Shown here piece by piece: positions 1 through 6,002 of a DNA stretch of 7,037 nt (within the stretch, counting starts at the first letter, position 1; each line of letters starts with the position of its first letter). The position numbers and the translations under genes were made by a program. This stretch comes from Chloroflexota bacterium (GTDB taxonomy: Bacteria; Chloroflexota; Anaerolineae; Anaerolineales; DRMV01): assembly GCA_013153335.1 (NCBI GenBank), contig JAADEP010000112.1, forward strand, positions 1 through 7,037. Direction: 5' to 3'. Below the pieces are notes generated by a model. It was not told where the DNA came from and made no database searches. It worked only from the letters and a program-made list of their open reading frames with translations.

Positions 1-2087
1 CTACTGGCCGCGACCCACACGGTGCCATCCGCGCGCGGGAGCACATCCCAGACGTGGTCGTGGGCCAGGACTTGTGTCCAGGTCGCGCCGTCGTCCGCGC
101 TGCGATACACGCCCAGCCCCGGGCCGTGCACCGCGACCCACACCACGCCGGGCCGCGCGGGGTCGAAGCGCACCGCAGCCACGCCCTGCCACGCCGCGCG
201 CCAAAAGCCCGCGTCGGTGGGCCGCACCCACGCGTCCGGGCCCACCCGCTGCCATGAGCCGGGATCGCCGCCCGCGTCCGAGCGCCACAGCCCGGCCTCA
301 CCCGCGGCATACACCCGGCCCGATCGATGGGGGTCCACCGCGGTGACCCAACAACCGTGGCAGGCCAGCACCCGCGTCCAGGTGCGGCCATCGTCCTGGC
401 TGCGGTACACATCCCGGCCTGCGGTGACGAACAGCGTGCGGTTTCGGCGCGGGCTGTGTGGGTCGAGGCTCAGCCCGGCCAGGGCTGTGGGCGGCAGGCC
501 CTGGGCCTCGGCCCGCCAGGTGACGGCGTGGTCGTCGCTGCGCAGCAGCGTGTGGGCCGCGTCCAGCGCGGGGGCCTGGGACATCCACACCACACCGGGC
601 CGGTCGGGGTCAGTCAGCACCGTCAGGCTGTTGCCCCCGCGACCCTCCCAGGGGCCCGTGGCCGCGGGGTCGTTGCACATCTGCCACGACGCGCCCCGGT
701 CGGGGCTGCGCCAACAGCCCAGGTCGGCCAGGGCCGCGTACCCATGCCGCCCGTCCGCGTCCAGGGCCAGGTCGAAGGGCACGATGTTGTCCACGCCCCG
801 GGAGCGCCAGCCGCTCGCCCCGGGCTCGGTGTGCAGCGGGCCGAAGGTCGCGCCCGCGTCGAACGTGGCCCACACGAACTGCGAGTCGATCCACACCAGC
901 GTGTCAGGGAAGCGGGGGTGATAGGCCCAGGCCTTGGCGTCGCCCGCGAAGGGGAAGCCGTACGCGTCGTAGCCCCAGGTCCATCCGGGGTCCCAGGCCG
1001 TGGGGTCGCTGAGCAGGGCCCAGGACGCGCCGCGGTCGGTCGTGACCCACAGCTCGCGGGCGTCCATGTCCAGCGCGCGCAGCGTGCCGGGTGCGGCCGC
1101 GTCGGGCCACAGCAGTAGATTGCGGCTGCCCAGGGGCGCGGAGAGCCGGGTCCAGGGGCCGTCCTCGGGGCCGGAGCCCGCGTACACCCAACCGCCCGCG
1201 GGGTCGTCGTGGCGGCAGCGGTAGCCGGGGTCCCACACATCGCCGTAGGTCGAGAGGTACACCCGCGCCGGGTCGTGAGGATCCAGCGCGAAGTCCAGCA
1301 CCTGGCCCAGGTCCGCGGCCAGGCGCTGCCAGGTCATGCCCCCGTCGGGGCTGGTGAACAGGGCCGCAGGGCCGCACGCGAAGCGGCCCTCCCCGGCCAG
1401 CGCGTACACCCGCGCGGGGTCGTCGGCCGCGACCCGCAGTTTGAGGAGGTGCAGCCCGCTGGGCAGGCCCGCGTTGCCCGCGGGCTGCCAGGTGCGACCC
1501 CGGTCCACGGAGCGCCACACCTGCCCGTCGGCTATATCATGGCGGCTGTGCACCGCGGCATAGCCCACCTCCGGGTCCGCGGCCGCGAAGACGATGTCGG
1601 TCACATAGCCGCGGTCCAGCACCCGGTGCCACGACGCGCCCCGGTCCGCGGTGCGAAAAATGCCGGCCTCGGTGCCCGCGTAGAGGATGTCCGCGTCCTC
1701 GGGGTCCACGCCCACGCCGCTGACATGGGTCTCGGTCAGGCCCTGGGCCGCGCCGATGGGCTGCCAGGTGCGCCCCTGGTCCCACGACAGATAGACGCCG
1801 CTCAGGTCGCTGCCCACCAAAAACGCGCCTGTGGGGCCCACCGCCGCGGCGTGAAACGCACCCCCGCCGCCGGGGTTGGTGCGCTGCCAGGTCGCGGGCG
1901 CGGGTGGGGCCGTTAAGGTGGGGTTGGCGGATGGGCGCCACGCGGGCCGGGTTGTGGCCGTGGGGGCCTGAGGCGCGGGTGTGCGCGAGGATGGCCGCGC
2001 GCGGGGGACTGGACTCCGCGCGCACGCTCCGGAGCCTAGCACGAGCAAAAAAACGAGCAGCGAGACGAAAGCGCTACGCCAAACCAT
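1..2087 (-). CDS. Secreted Asp-box (BNR) beta-propeller protein, GH74-like, 3' end outside the window
   Basis: The reading frame is open from ATG at 2087 to the left edge: 695 codons, no stop. Residues 1-22 look like a signal peptide, with R4, a hydrophobic core at 6-18 and GSGAC ending at C22. That loosely fits a lipoprotein signal, though position -3 is Ser rather than Leu. A Pro/Thr/Ser-rich linker covers about 25-66. Eleven Asp-box motifs (S/T-x-D-x-G-x-T/S-W) follow, beginning at residues 101, 146, 193, 246, 349, 408, 461, 517, 563, 603 (degenerate) and 663. The 40-60 residue spacing matches propeller blades; the 103-residue gap holds a worn copy near 305-312. GGGGAF (73-78), SDLSGVY (93-99) and ADLGCWRSPD (454-463) resemble the start and the two catalytic-aspartate sites of GH74 xyloglucanases. 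A Ycf48/sortilin-type non-enzymatic propeller is the main alternative. There is no clear Shine-Dalgarno. It probably sits in one transcript with the membrane protein gene 82 bp upstream. GC3 is very high. Confidence 0.92.
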   Translation of the reverse strand, partial: MVWRSAFVSLLVFLLVLGSGACARSPVPRARPSSRTPAPQAPTATTRPAWRPSANPTLTAPPAPATWQRTNPGGGGAFHAAAVGPTGAFLVGSDLSGVYLSWDQGRTWQPIGAAQGLTETHVSGVGVDPEDADILYAGTEAGIFRTADRGASWHRVLDRGYVTDIVFAAADPEVGYAAVHSRHDIADGQVWRSVDRGRTWQPAGNAGLPSGLHLLKLRVAADDPARVYALAGEGRFACGPAALFTSPDGGMTWQRLAADLGQVLDFALDPHDPARVYLSTYGDVWDPGYRCRHDDPAGGWVYAGSGPEDGPWTRLSAPLGSRNLLLWPDAAAPGTLRALDMDARELWVTTDRGASWALLSDPTAWDPGWTWGYDAYGFPFAGDAKAWAYHPRFPDTLVWIDSQFVWATFDAGATFGPLHTEPGASGWRSRGVDNIVPFDLALDADGRHGYAALADLGCWRSPDRGASWQMCNDPAATGPWEGRGGNSLTVLTDPDRPGVVWMSQAPALDAAHTLLRSDDHAVTWRAEAQGLPPTALAGLSLDPHSPRRNRTLFVTAGRDVYRSQDDGRTWTRVLACHGCWVTAVDPHRSGRVYAAGEAGLWRSDAGGDPGSWQRVGPDAWVRPTDAGFWRAAWQGVAAVRFDPARPGVVWVAVHGPGLGVYRSADDGATWTQVLAHDHVWDVLPRADGTVWVAAS
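78..1787 (-). repeat. Tandem Asp-box (BNR) repeat region inside the propeller gene
   Basis: This covers residues 101-670 of the propeller protein. Clear copies include SWDQGRTW (101), TADRGASW (146), SVDRGRTW (193), SPDGGMTW (246), TTDRGASW (349), SPDRGASW (461), SQDDGRTW (563) and SADDGATW (663). The similarity extends to the DNA. The plus-strand 9-mer ctgccaggt, encoding Thr-Trp-Gln, appears at 1326, 1485, 1761 and 1884 (the last belongs to the pre-repeat segment). The string acgacgcgccccggtc, encoding Asp-Arg-Gly-Ala-Ser-Trp, occurs near 684 and 1631. This suggests blade duplication within the gene or strong codon homogeneity. Confidence 0.85.
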
Positions 2088-2169
2088 GATGCACGTGGGC
2101 GATCGCGTGGGGGCGTGGAACAAGCGCGGACGCGCGGGCAAGAACCGACGTGGGGCTTCGAGCTCTGGG
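2088..2169. other. Short intergenic gap between the membrane protein and propeller genes
   Basis: These 82 bp are very GC-rich. No A/T-rich -10 element, no Shine-Dalgarno close to the ATG at 2087 and no hairpin followed by a T-run is visible on the minus strand, so read-through from the membrane protein gene is the simplest view. Two perfect palindromes lie next to each other just before the start: CACGTG (2092-2097) and GCGATCGC (2099-2106). Confidence 0.6.
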
Positions 2170-4698
2170 TCAAGGCTGCGTGGGGTCGTAGAGGTAAACG
2201 CGGGTCCCGTCGACGTCGACCAAAACGGGCAAGCGGCCTTCAAAGCCCTGTCCCGCGCGGGGGAACTTGCGGCGTTCCAGATCCCCGACGACGATGTAAC
2301 GGATATGATATTGGTCCAGCAACCCTTGCAGTACGTCCCAACGGCGTTCGGTGTAGAGGATGCGGATATCTTGGGGACGGGTGCCGATTTCTTCGCTCCC
2401 TCCGCGCCATTGGGCCTCGTGCCCTGGCCAACCCAAGACAGTGGGGTAGCCGGTATAGGTGCTGATGCGGGCGTATTCGCTGTAACTCCCACCATCGGCT
2501 TCGAGGACGACGCCCAAGGGACGGGCGCGGATGGCCTGGATGGCCGCCCAGTCGCCCGGCGCGCTGCGCTGCAGCCACGCGCTGCCGTCCAAGGTCCAGC
2601 GTTCAAGGGGGACGCCGTGGACGCGGTCGACGAGCGCGAAGCCGGTGTAAACGCCCCCCGCGAGCAGGCCGAGCGCGACCAACGCCCGACCCCACCACGC
2701 GCGCCAGGCCCACGTCGCATAGGCTGCAGCCAAGGCGCCGAGCACCCAGGCCTGGTAGTAGAACTTGAACACCGTATTCATGCGGGTGCCGAAGTTGTCC
2801 CAAAGGTAAAAGAAATTGGGGAACAACACCAGCCCCGCGGCCCAAAGGGCCAACAACGCGGCGAAGCGGCCACCGGCAGGTTGTGCGGCCCCGGCAACCG
2901 TGCGGTCATGCTCGGCCCTGGCGGTCGAAGCCCTCGGCGTTTGCGCGCGCAGATAGCCTCCGGCCAGCGTGGCGAGCAGGACGAGGAAGCCCGTGCCCGC
3001 GATGGCGAGGGCCTGACGTCGCAGGCCTTCCTGCAGCAAATGGAAGAAATCGCGCGCCGCGTACGTGTTCAAGTACGCTTGGGCGGCCAGAGCTCCTTGC
3101 TTCGCGATGAGGGGGAAGGCCACGGTAATGAACCAGGCTTGCAACCAACTCAGCAGCGCGAGGGCTAGAGTGACACCGAGCGTAAGCGTCGCGGCCCAAC
3201 GCCACGCGTGACACCCGCGCTTGCGGCACGTGCGCCATGCCACCCATCCGAGCCATCCGAACAAAGGCACCCACAGCGGGCCGAACATGACCCACAACTG
3301 GGCCCCGCGGCTCGGGTTGACCACGTTGGGCAGGAGCCCCTTGGCTTGCGAATCAAAGCTCCAGGAATAAGGCAAATAAAGCAGCATGCCCAGGCCCGCG
3401 GAGGCACCGATCCAAAGCCCGACTACCGCGGCCGCGCGGCGCCACGGCCAACCTCGGTCCACCAGCGCGAGGTATAACGCGGCCGCGTTTATCCCCAGGG
3501 CGAGGGGATAGTCCCAGGCGTTGAGGAAGGCGGCCGCGCCGAAGACCCAGGGCCATACCCACCAGGGCAGCGAACGGATCACCTCGACCGTGGCCTGCCC
3601 CCAGGCCAGAAGCGCTTGCAGCGGATCGCGGAAGAGGCGTGCGGGCGGCGACACGGGCGCGGTTTCGAGAGTCGCGCGGTAGAGCTCGAGAGCCAGGGCT
3701 ACGGCCAAAAGCACGACCGGCAATGCCAGCACATGGGGATGCAAATCGCCCAGAATAAAGGAAAAGAAGGGAAACTCGTCGATGACTTCTTGGTGGCCGC
3801 CCGCGAGGGTGGTATCCCGGATCACCCGGGAGGCTCGCCACCACCACCAATGGCGTGGGGGCATCCAGCCCGAGAAGTCGGCCACCGGAGGGTTCTCGAG
3901 GTTTTGGATGGCGAGCCAGCGCCAAAAGGGTGAGCTCCAACCGTCGGCCGTGCGGGTCCACAAAAAGCCTTTGCGATGCAGCACCTCCAGCGCGCCTTCC
4001 CAATTGCCAACCAAGAAGGCGAACACCGGACCCAGTAGCGCGGCCACGCGTGCGGCCGCGGATTCACGTTCCCCTGGCCGCACGATGAGGTCGAGGGTCA
4101 GCCCATAGGCGCCGGTGACTGCCAGTGCGAACACGGTCGTGAGGCCCAGATTGAACGCGACCGGGCCTGGGGTCGCGCTCGCGAGCGCGAGCAGCGCGGT
4201 CAAGACATAGCCGAAGTAATAGTACGCGATCGCGTACCCTGCGAGCCAGGGGTCATGCGGCGGGAAGCGCGGGGACGTCAGAATGGCGTTGATGAAGGCC
4301 AGCTCCATGGGCTTCTCGGTGCCCAGGATCTGGGGGTTGGCGGCCCGGACCAAAGCCCAGGCCGCGAAGCTGAACGCGAACAGGCCTTCGGCCCGCAGCC
4401 ATAGGGTCCAATGCGCGCGCAGCCACTGGCCGAACGCGCGCCGTCGTTCCGCGGGCGCGAGCAAGGCCAAGCTCAAAGCCGCGACCGGGGTTAGCATGGC
4501 CCACGCGCTGGCCGGACTGATACGCAGAAGCCCCAACGAACCCGCGAGCCAAAAGCCATACCCCCAGGCGAGCCAGCCTAAGGTGCGGGCGAAGAAGACC
4601 CCGCGGGTCGTGAGATGCCGGAAGAGCCACCACGCCCACGGCAGCGCGAGCAAGCCGGCCAGGCTGAGCGCGAGATACCACATCCCAACGTGCAGCAT
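2170..4698 (-). CDS. DUF2298 / Chlor_Arch_YYY family polytopic membrane protein
   Basis: This is a complete 842-residue integral membrane protein, within the 700-900 residues usual for single-copy members. About 13-16 hydrophobic segments are visible by eye between residues 5 and 690, followed by a soluble C-terminal domain (about 700-842). Family signatures are present: EKPME (128-132), the naming motif AYYYFGY (158-164), GNWEG (231-235), ASRVI (289-293), DEFPFFSFILGDLHPHV (307-323), NAWDYP (393-398), WDNFGTRMNTVFKFYYQAW (633-651), and in the soluble part SYSEYARIST (738-747) with GWPGHEAQWRG (756-766). The function is unknown. Acidic and aromatic loop motifs plus a C-terminal extracytoplasmic-type domain suggest a GT-C glycosyltransferase-like fold, which is an inference. 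M6 (4683) is an alternative start. The GAGG before M1 is only 2 nt away, too close for a normal ribosome site, but a TAAAAT lies where a leaderless transcript would need it. The gene is transcribed away from the small gene and toward the propeller gene. Confidence 0.95.
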   Translation of the reverse strand: MLHVGMWYLALSLAGLLALPWAWWLFRHLTTRGVFFARTLGWLAWGYGFWLAGSLGLLRISPASAWAMLTPVAALSLALLAPAERRRAFGQWLRAHWTLWLRAEGLFAFSFAAWALVRAANPQILGTEKPMELAFINAILTSPRFPPHDPWLAGYAIAYYYFGYVLTALLALASATPGPVAFNLGLTTVFALAVTGAYGLTLDLIVRPGERESAAARVAALLGPVFAFLVGNWEGALEVLHRKGFLWTRTADGWSSPFWRWLAIQNLENPPVADFSGWMPPRHWWWWRASRVIRDTTLAGGHQEVIDEFPFFSFILGDLHPHVLALPVVLLAVALALELYRATLETAPVSPPARLFRDPLQALLAWGQATVEVIRSLPWWVWPWVFGAAAFLNAWDYPLALGINAAALYLALVDRGWPWRRAAAVVGLWIGASAGLGMLLYLPYSWSFDSQAKGLLPNVVNPSRGAQLWVMFGPLWVPLFGWLGWVAWRTCRKRGCHAWRWAATLTLGVTLALALLSWLQAWFITVAFPLIAKQGALAAQAYLNTYAARDFFHLLQEGLRRQALAIAGTGFLVLLATLAGGYLRAQTPRASTARAEHDRTVAGAAQPAGGRFAALLALWAAGLVLFPNFFYLWDNFGTRMNTVFKFYYQAWVLGALAAAYATWAWRAWWGRALVALGLLAGGVYTGFALVDRVHGVPLERWTLDGSAWLQRSAPGDWAAIQAIRARPLGVVLEADGGSYSEYARISTYTGYPTVLGWPGHEAQWRGGSEEIGTRPQDIRILYTERRWDVLQGLLDQYHIRYIVVGDLERRKFPRAGQGFEGRLPVLVDVDGTRVYLYDPTQP

Positions 4699-4704
4699 GC
4701 CCTC

Positions 4705-4732
4705 ATTTTACCGCGGGCCTCGAGGGCTTTAA
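4705..4732 (-). promoter_or_regulatory. Candidate promoter of the YYY membrane protein gene, possibly leaderless
   Basis: Read on the minus strand, TAAAAT (4710-4705) matches the -10 consensus at five of six positions. TTAAAG (4732-4727) is a weak -35 after a 16-nt spacer. Transcription starting 6-7 nt past the -10 would begin at or next to the A of the ATG at 4698, giving a leaderless mRNA. The spacer contains the 8-bp palindrome CCTCGAGG (4718-4725). Only the -10 element is convincing. Confidence 0.4.
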
Positions 4733-4781
4733 GGCGAGAAGGTCGGCGGGAATTTTGACAAAACGCTTACACGCAACCCCC

Positions 4782-4809
4782 TTGCCCTTTGGCTGGGGCT
4801 TGCTACACT
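4782..4809 (+). promoter_or_regulatory. Candidate sigma-70-type promoter of the 80-residue protein gene
   Basis: TTGCCC (4782-4787) and TACACT (4804-4809) are separated by 16 nt. The -10 is preceded by TG-C, an extended -10 element. Transcription would start near 4816, leaving a leader of about 53 nt before the ATG at 4869. An overlapping alternative is TTGGCT (4789-4794) with GATATT (4811-4816), also 16 nt apart. The two cannot be separated by eye. Confidence 0.55.
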
Positions 4810-4819
4810 GGATATTGAA

Positions 4820-4833
4820 GAAACGTTCGTTCC
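4820..4833. promoter_or_regulatory. Candidate LexA (SOS) box, Bacillus type
   Basis: Read on the minus strand (4833 to 4820) the 14 bases are GGAACGAACGTTTC. The Bacillus LexA/DinR consensus is CGAACRNRYGTTYC, and this site matches at every position but the first. It is an imperfect inverted repeat (GAAACG-TT-CGTTCC on the plus strand). It lies at about +5 to +18 relative to the predicted start of the small gene, where a bound repressor would block transcription. That Chloroflexota LexA recognises this same box is assumed here, not shown by the window. Confidence 0.5.
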
Positions 4834-4858
4834 ATCGCCCAACCACGTCGAGCACAGC

Positions 4859-4864
4859 AGGAGG
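4859..4864 (+). promoter_or_regulatory. Shine-Dalgarno that fixes the start of the 80-residue protein
   Basis: A perfect AGGAGG stands 4 nt before the ATG at 4869. The frame is open further upstream to an ATG at 4755, but that start has no ribosome site and would lie upstream of both candidate promoters, so 4869 is preferred. Confidence 0.8.
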
Positions 4865-4868
4865 ACCC

Positions 4869-5111
4869 ATGAAGGACGCGCGTCAACACGCCTCTGCCCT
4901 CCGAGCGCTCAAAGCACGGCGCAAAAAGGGCGAGCTGGACTTACGGACGTACTACCACCAGCTGCTGCAACTGCTCTCGGATATGCTGACTTCGTTGCGG
5001 GAAGAGGACATCCCCGACGACGAAGTCAAGCGCCAGGTGCCGCTTTTGCTGGTGTTCCTCGAAGACCAGATCCAAAAATATGCCCAACGCCGGTCACGGC
5101 AAGAGCACTAG
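4869..5111 (+). CDS. Small helical hypothetical protein (80 aa), possibly SOS-regulated
   Basis: I do not recognise this family. The protein is 80 residues, highly charged, with no signal peptide or membrane segment, so it is probably cytoplasmic. Residues 1-20 are basic (ALKARRKKGEL at 13-22). Residues 23-45 (LDLRTYYHQLLQLLSDMLTS) form an amphipathic helix, residues 45-51 are an acidic turn (EEDIPDD), and 52-75 look like a second helix ending in a basic tail. The pattern L-x-x-L-K-x-x-x-x-x-G-E-L-x-L-x-x-Y-Y loosely recalls SHOCT-type short helical segments, which is only a resemblance. It has its own candidate promoter, a strong Shine-Dalgarno and a LexA-like operator, and it is the only plus-strand gene here. 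Its last 18 bp overlap the 3' end of the convergent CBM9-like gene, so no terminator fits between them. The codon pattern and ribosome site make it a real gene; its role is unknown. Confidence 0.85.
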   Translation: MKDARQHASALRALKARRKKGELDLRTYYHQLLQLLSDMLTSLREEDIPDDEVKRQVPLLLVFLEDQIQKYAQRRSRQEH

Positions 5112-5984
5112 ATTCCCCCAGGTGGTCGGGTCGTTGTAGGTATGGGGCAAGGGCACGTTCGAGACCATGGTTTGTTGCACCTTGCGCCCGACCGCGTCGT
5201 TATCCGAAACTCGGAACGCGAAGCCGTAATACCCGCCCGGCTCGGGGATGTGGTTGAGCACCGTCCAGGGAAGGCGGATCTCGACGGTGTAGCCCTGTTC
5301 GGTGCGTTGGGCACCGATCTGGGTGGATAGCGTGCGCGGCCCGCGCAAGGTCTCGGGGAACCACAAGTAGGCTTCGGTCCGCTGGCCGGGTTCTTTGTAG
5401 CCCGGCGAAAAGCCGATATGGTAGTCGTCGCTGTTCATGTTGGGATTGGAGAAGTCGCCGGCCAGGTCCGTATCCATGACGATCTCGATGGCATCGCCTT
5501 TGAACAGACTGAAGCCTGTGGAGAGCTGCACATAGACGTCGTCGGTCACGCGCGCGGCGATGTAGAGCGCGTCCACATCCCAGCCCAAGGCGAACACGGC
5601 CGAGACATCCGCGGGTCCAAGCCAATTCTCGGGCCCGAAGATCACGTGGTTCGCGCTGAACCAGTCCGCCTTTTGCCATTCGGTGAGGTCGCCGTCGATG
5701 GTGGGCGGCGTGGTCAGCCGGCGGGCCTTCACCGTGGGCCCCTGGCGGATGGGCCCTTCGGGTGTGGGCAGCGCAGGCGTGGGGGTGACCAGCGGCGTGA
5801 TCGCGGTCGGAACCACCGGGCTGATGGGCGCGGCCGGGGTTGGGGTCGGCCATTGGAAGAGCGCGGTTAGGGTCAAATCGGGCGTGGCGACCATGGGCGT
5901 TACGCGGCCGCGCAGCGGCGCGTTGCACGCGAGGCCCGCCCAAATTACCAAAGCAAGCATGAAAAGTCCGAATCGAGTGCGCAT
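5094..5984 (-). CDS. Probable lipoprotein with CBM9-like carbohydrate-binding domain
   Basis: The protein is 296 residues from ATG at 5984. Residues 1-20 are an export signal (R2, R4, hydrophobic 6-18) ending WAGLAC, so C20 is the likely lipidated cysteine, although Leu sits at -2 rather than -3. Residues 29-80 form a Thr/Pro-rich linker with repeated TPTP. A CBM9-like domain (PF06452 type, DOMON-like beta sandwich) follows: TIDGDLTEWQ (95-104), ALYIAARVTDD (139-149), GDAIEIVMDTD (163-173), DDYHIGFSPG (186-195), GYTVEIRLPW (231-240), YGFAFRVSDND (253-263), WGNLVLLP (289-296). CBM9 modules bind xylan or cellulose ends in xylanases; many stand-alone homologues have unknown ligands, and no catalytic domain is present here. 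GTG 5993 and ATG 5990 are in frame but overlap or crowd the Shine-Dalgarno, so ATG 5984 (8-nt spacing) is chosen. The gene follows the ABC exporter stop by 18 bp and is surely in its operon. Confidence 0.93.
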   Translation of the reverse strand: MRTRFGLFMLALVIWAGLACNAPLRGRVTPMVATPDLTLTALFQWPTPTPAAPISPVVPTAITPLVTPTPALPTPEGPIRQGPTVKARRLTTPPTIDGDLTEWQKADWFSANHVIFGPENWLGPADVSAVFALGWDVDALYIAARVTDDVYVQLSTGFSLFKGDAIEIVMDTDLAGDFSNPNMNSDDYHIGFSPGYKEPGQRTEAYLWFPETLRGPRTLSTQIGAQRTEQGYTVEIRLPWTVLNHIPEPGGYYGFAFRVSDNDAVGRKVQQTMVSNVPLPHTYNDPTTWGNLVLLP

Positions 5985-5992
5985 CACCATCA

Positions 5993-5998
5993 CCTCCT
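5993..5998 (-). promoter_or_regulatory. Strong Shine-Dalgarno of the CBM9-like lipoprotein gene
   Basis: AGGAGG on the minus strand (5998-5993) continues as AGGAGGTGAT, an almost full complement of the usual 16S rRNA 3' end. The spacing is 8 nt to ATG 5984 but only 2 nt to ATG 5990, and GTG 5993 shares a base with it. It lies in the short gap after the exporter stop (6003-6005), so efficient or coupled re-initiation is likely. Confidence 0.8.
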
Positions 5999-6002
5999 CA
6001 TG

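Noticed and set aside
1..3. TAG at the left edge as the end of a gene
   Set aside because: It is in a different frame from the propeller gene, whose frame is still open at position 1.
22..1916. Long plus-strand open frames opposite the propeller gene (22-921, 327-1118, 1209-1916)
   Set aside because: They are low-complexity Arg/Pro/Ala/Gly-rich products of high GC on the antisense strand, with no domain motifs or ribosome sites. The minus-strand frame shows eleven Asp-box motifs in register.
1981..3168. 395-codon plus-strand open frame
   Set aside because: It is antisense to the C-terminal half of the YYY membrane protein and has no recognisable motif. It spans two real minus-strand genes.
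4222..4237. Perfect 16-bp palindrome (GTACGCGA/TCGCGTAC)
   Set aside because: It lies inside the YYY gene and is explained by codons for the palindromic run Tyr-Ala-Ile-Ala-Tyr. No second copy was seen nearby.
4755..4760. Consensus -35 hexamer TTGACA on the plus strand
   Set aside because: No -10-like sequence lies 15-19 nt downstream; that stretch is a C-run. The promoter is placed at 4782-4809 instead.
4755..4868. N-terminal extension of the small plus-strand protein to ATG 4755
   Set aside because: This start has no Shine-Dalgarno and would lie upstream of the predicted promoters. ATG 4869 has AGGAGG.
5985..5993. GTG 5993 or ATG 5990 as start of the CBM9-like lipoprotein
   Set aside because: They overlap or stand 2 nt from the Shine-Dalgarno. 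ATG 5984 has an 8-nt spacing and gives a normal signal peptide.
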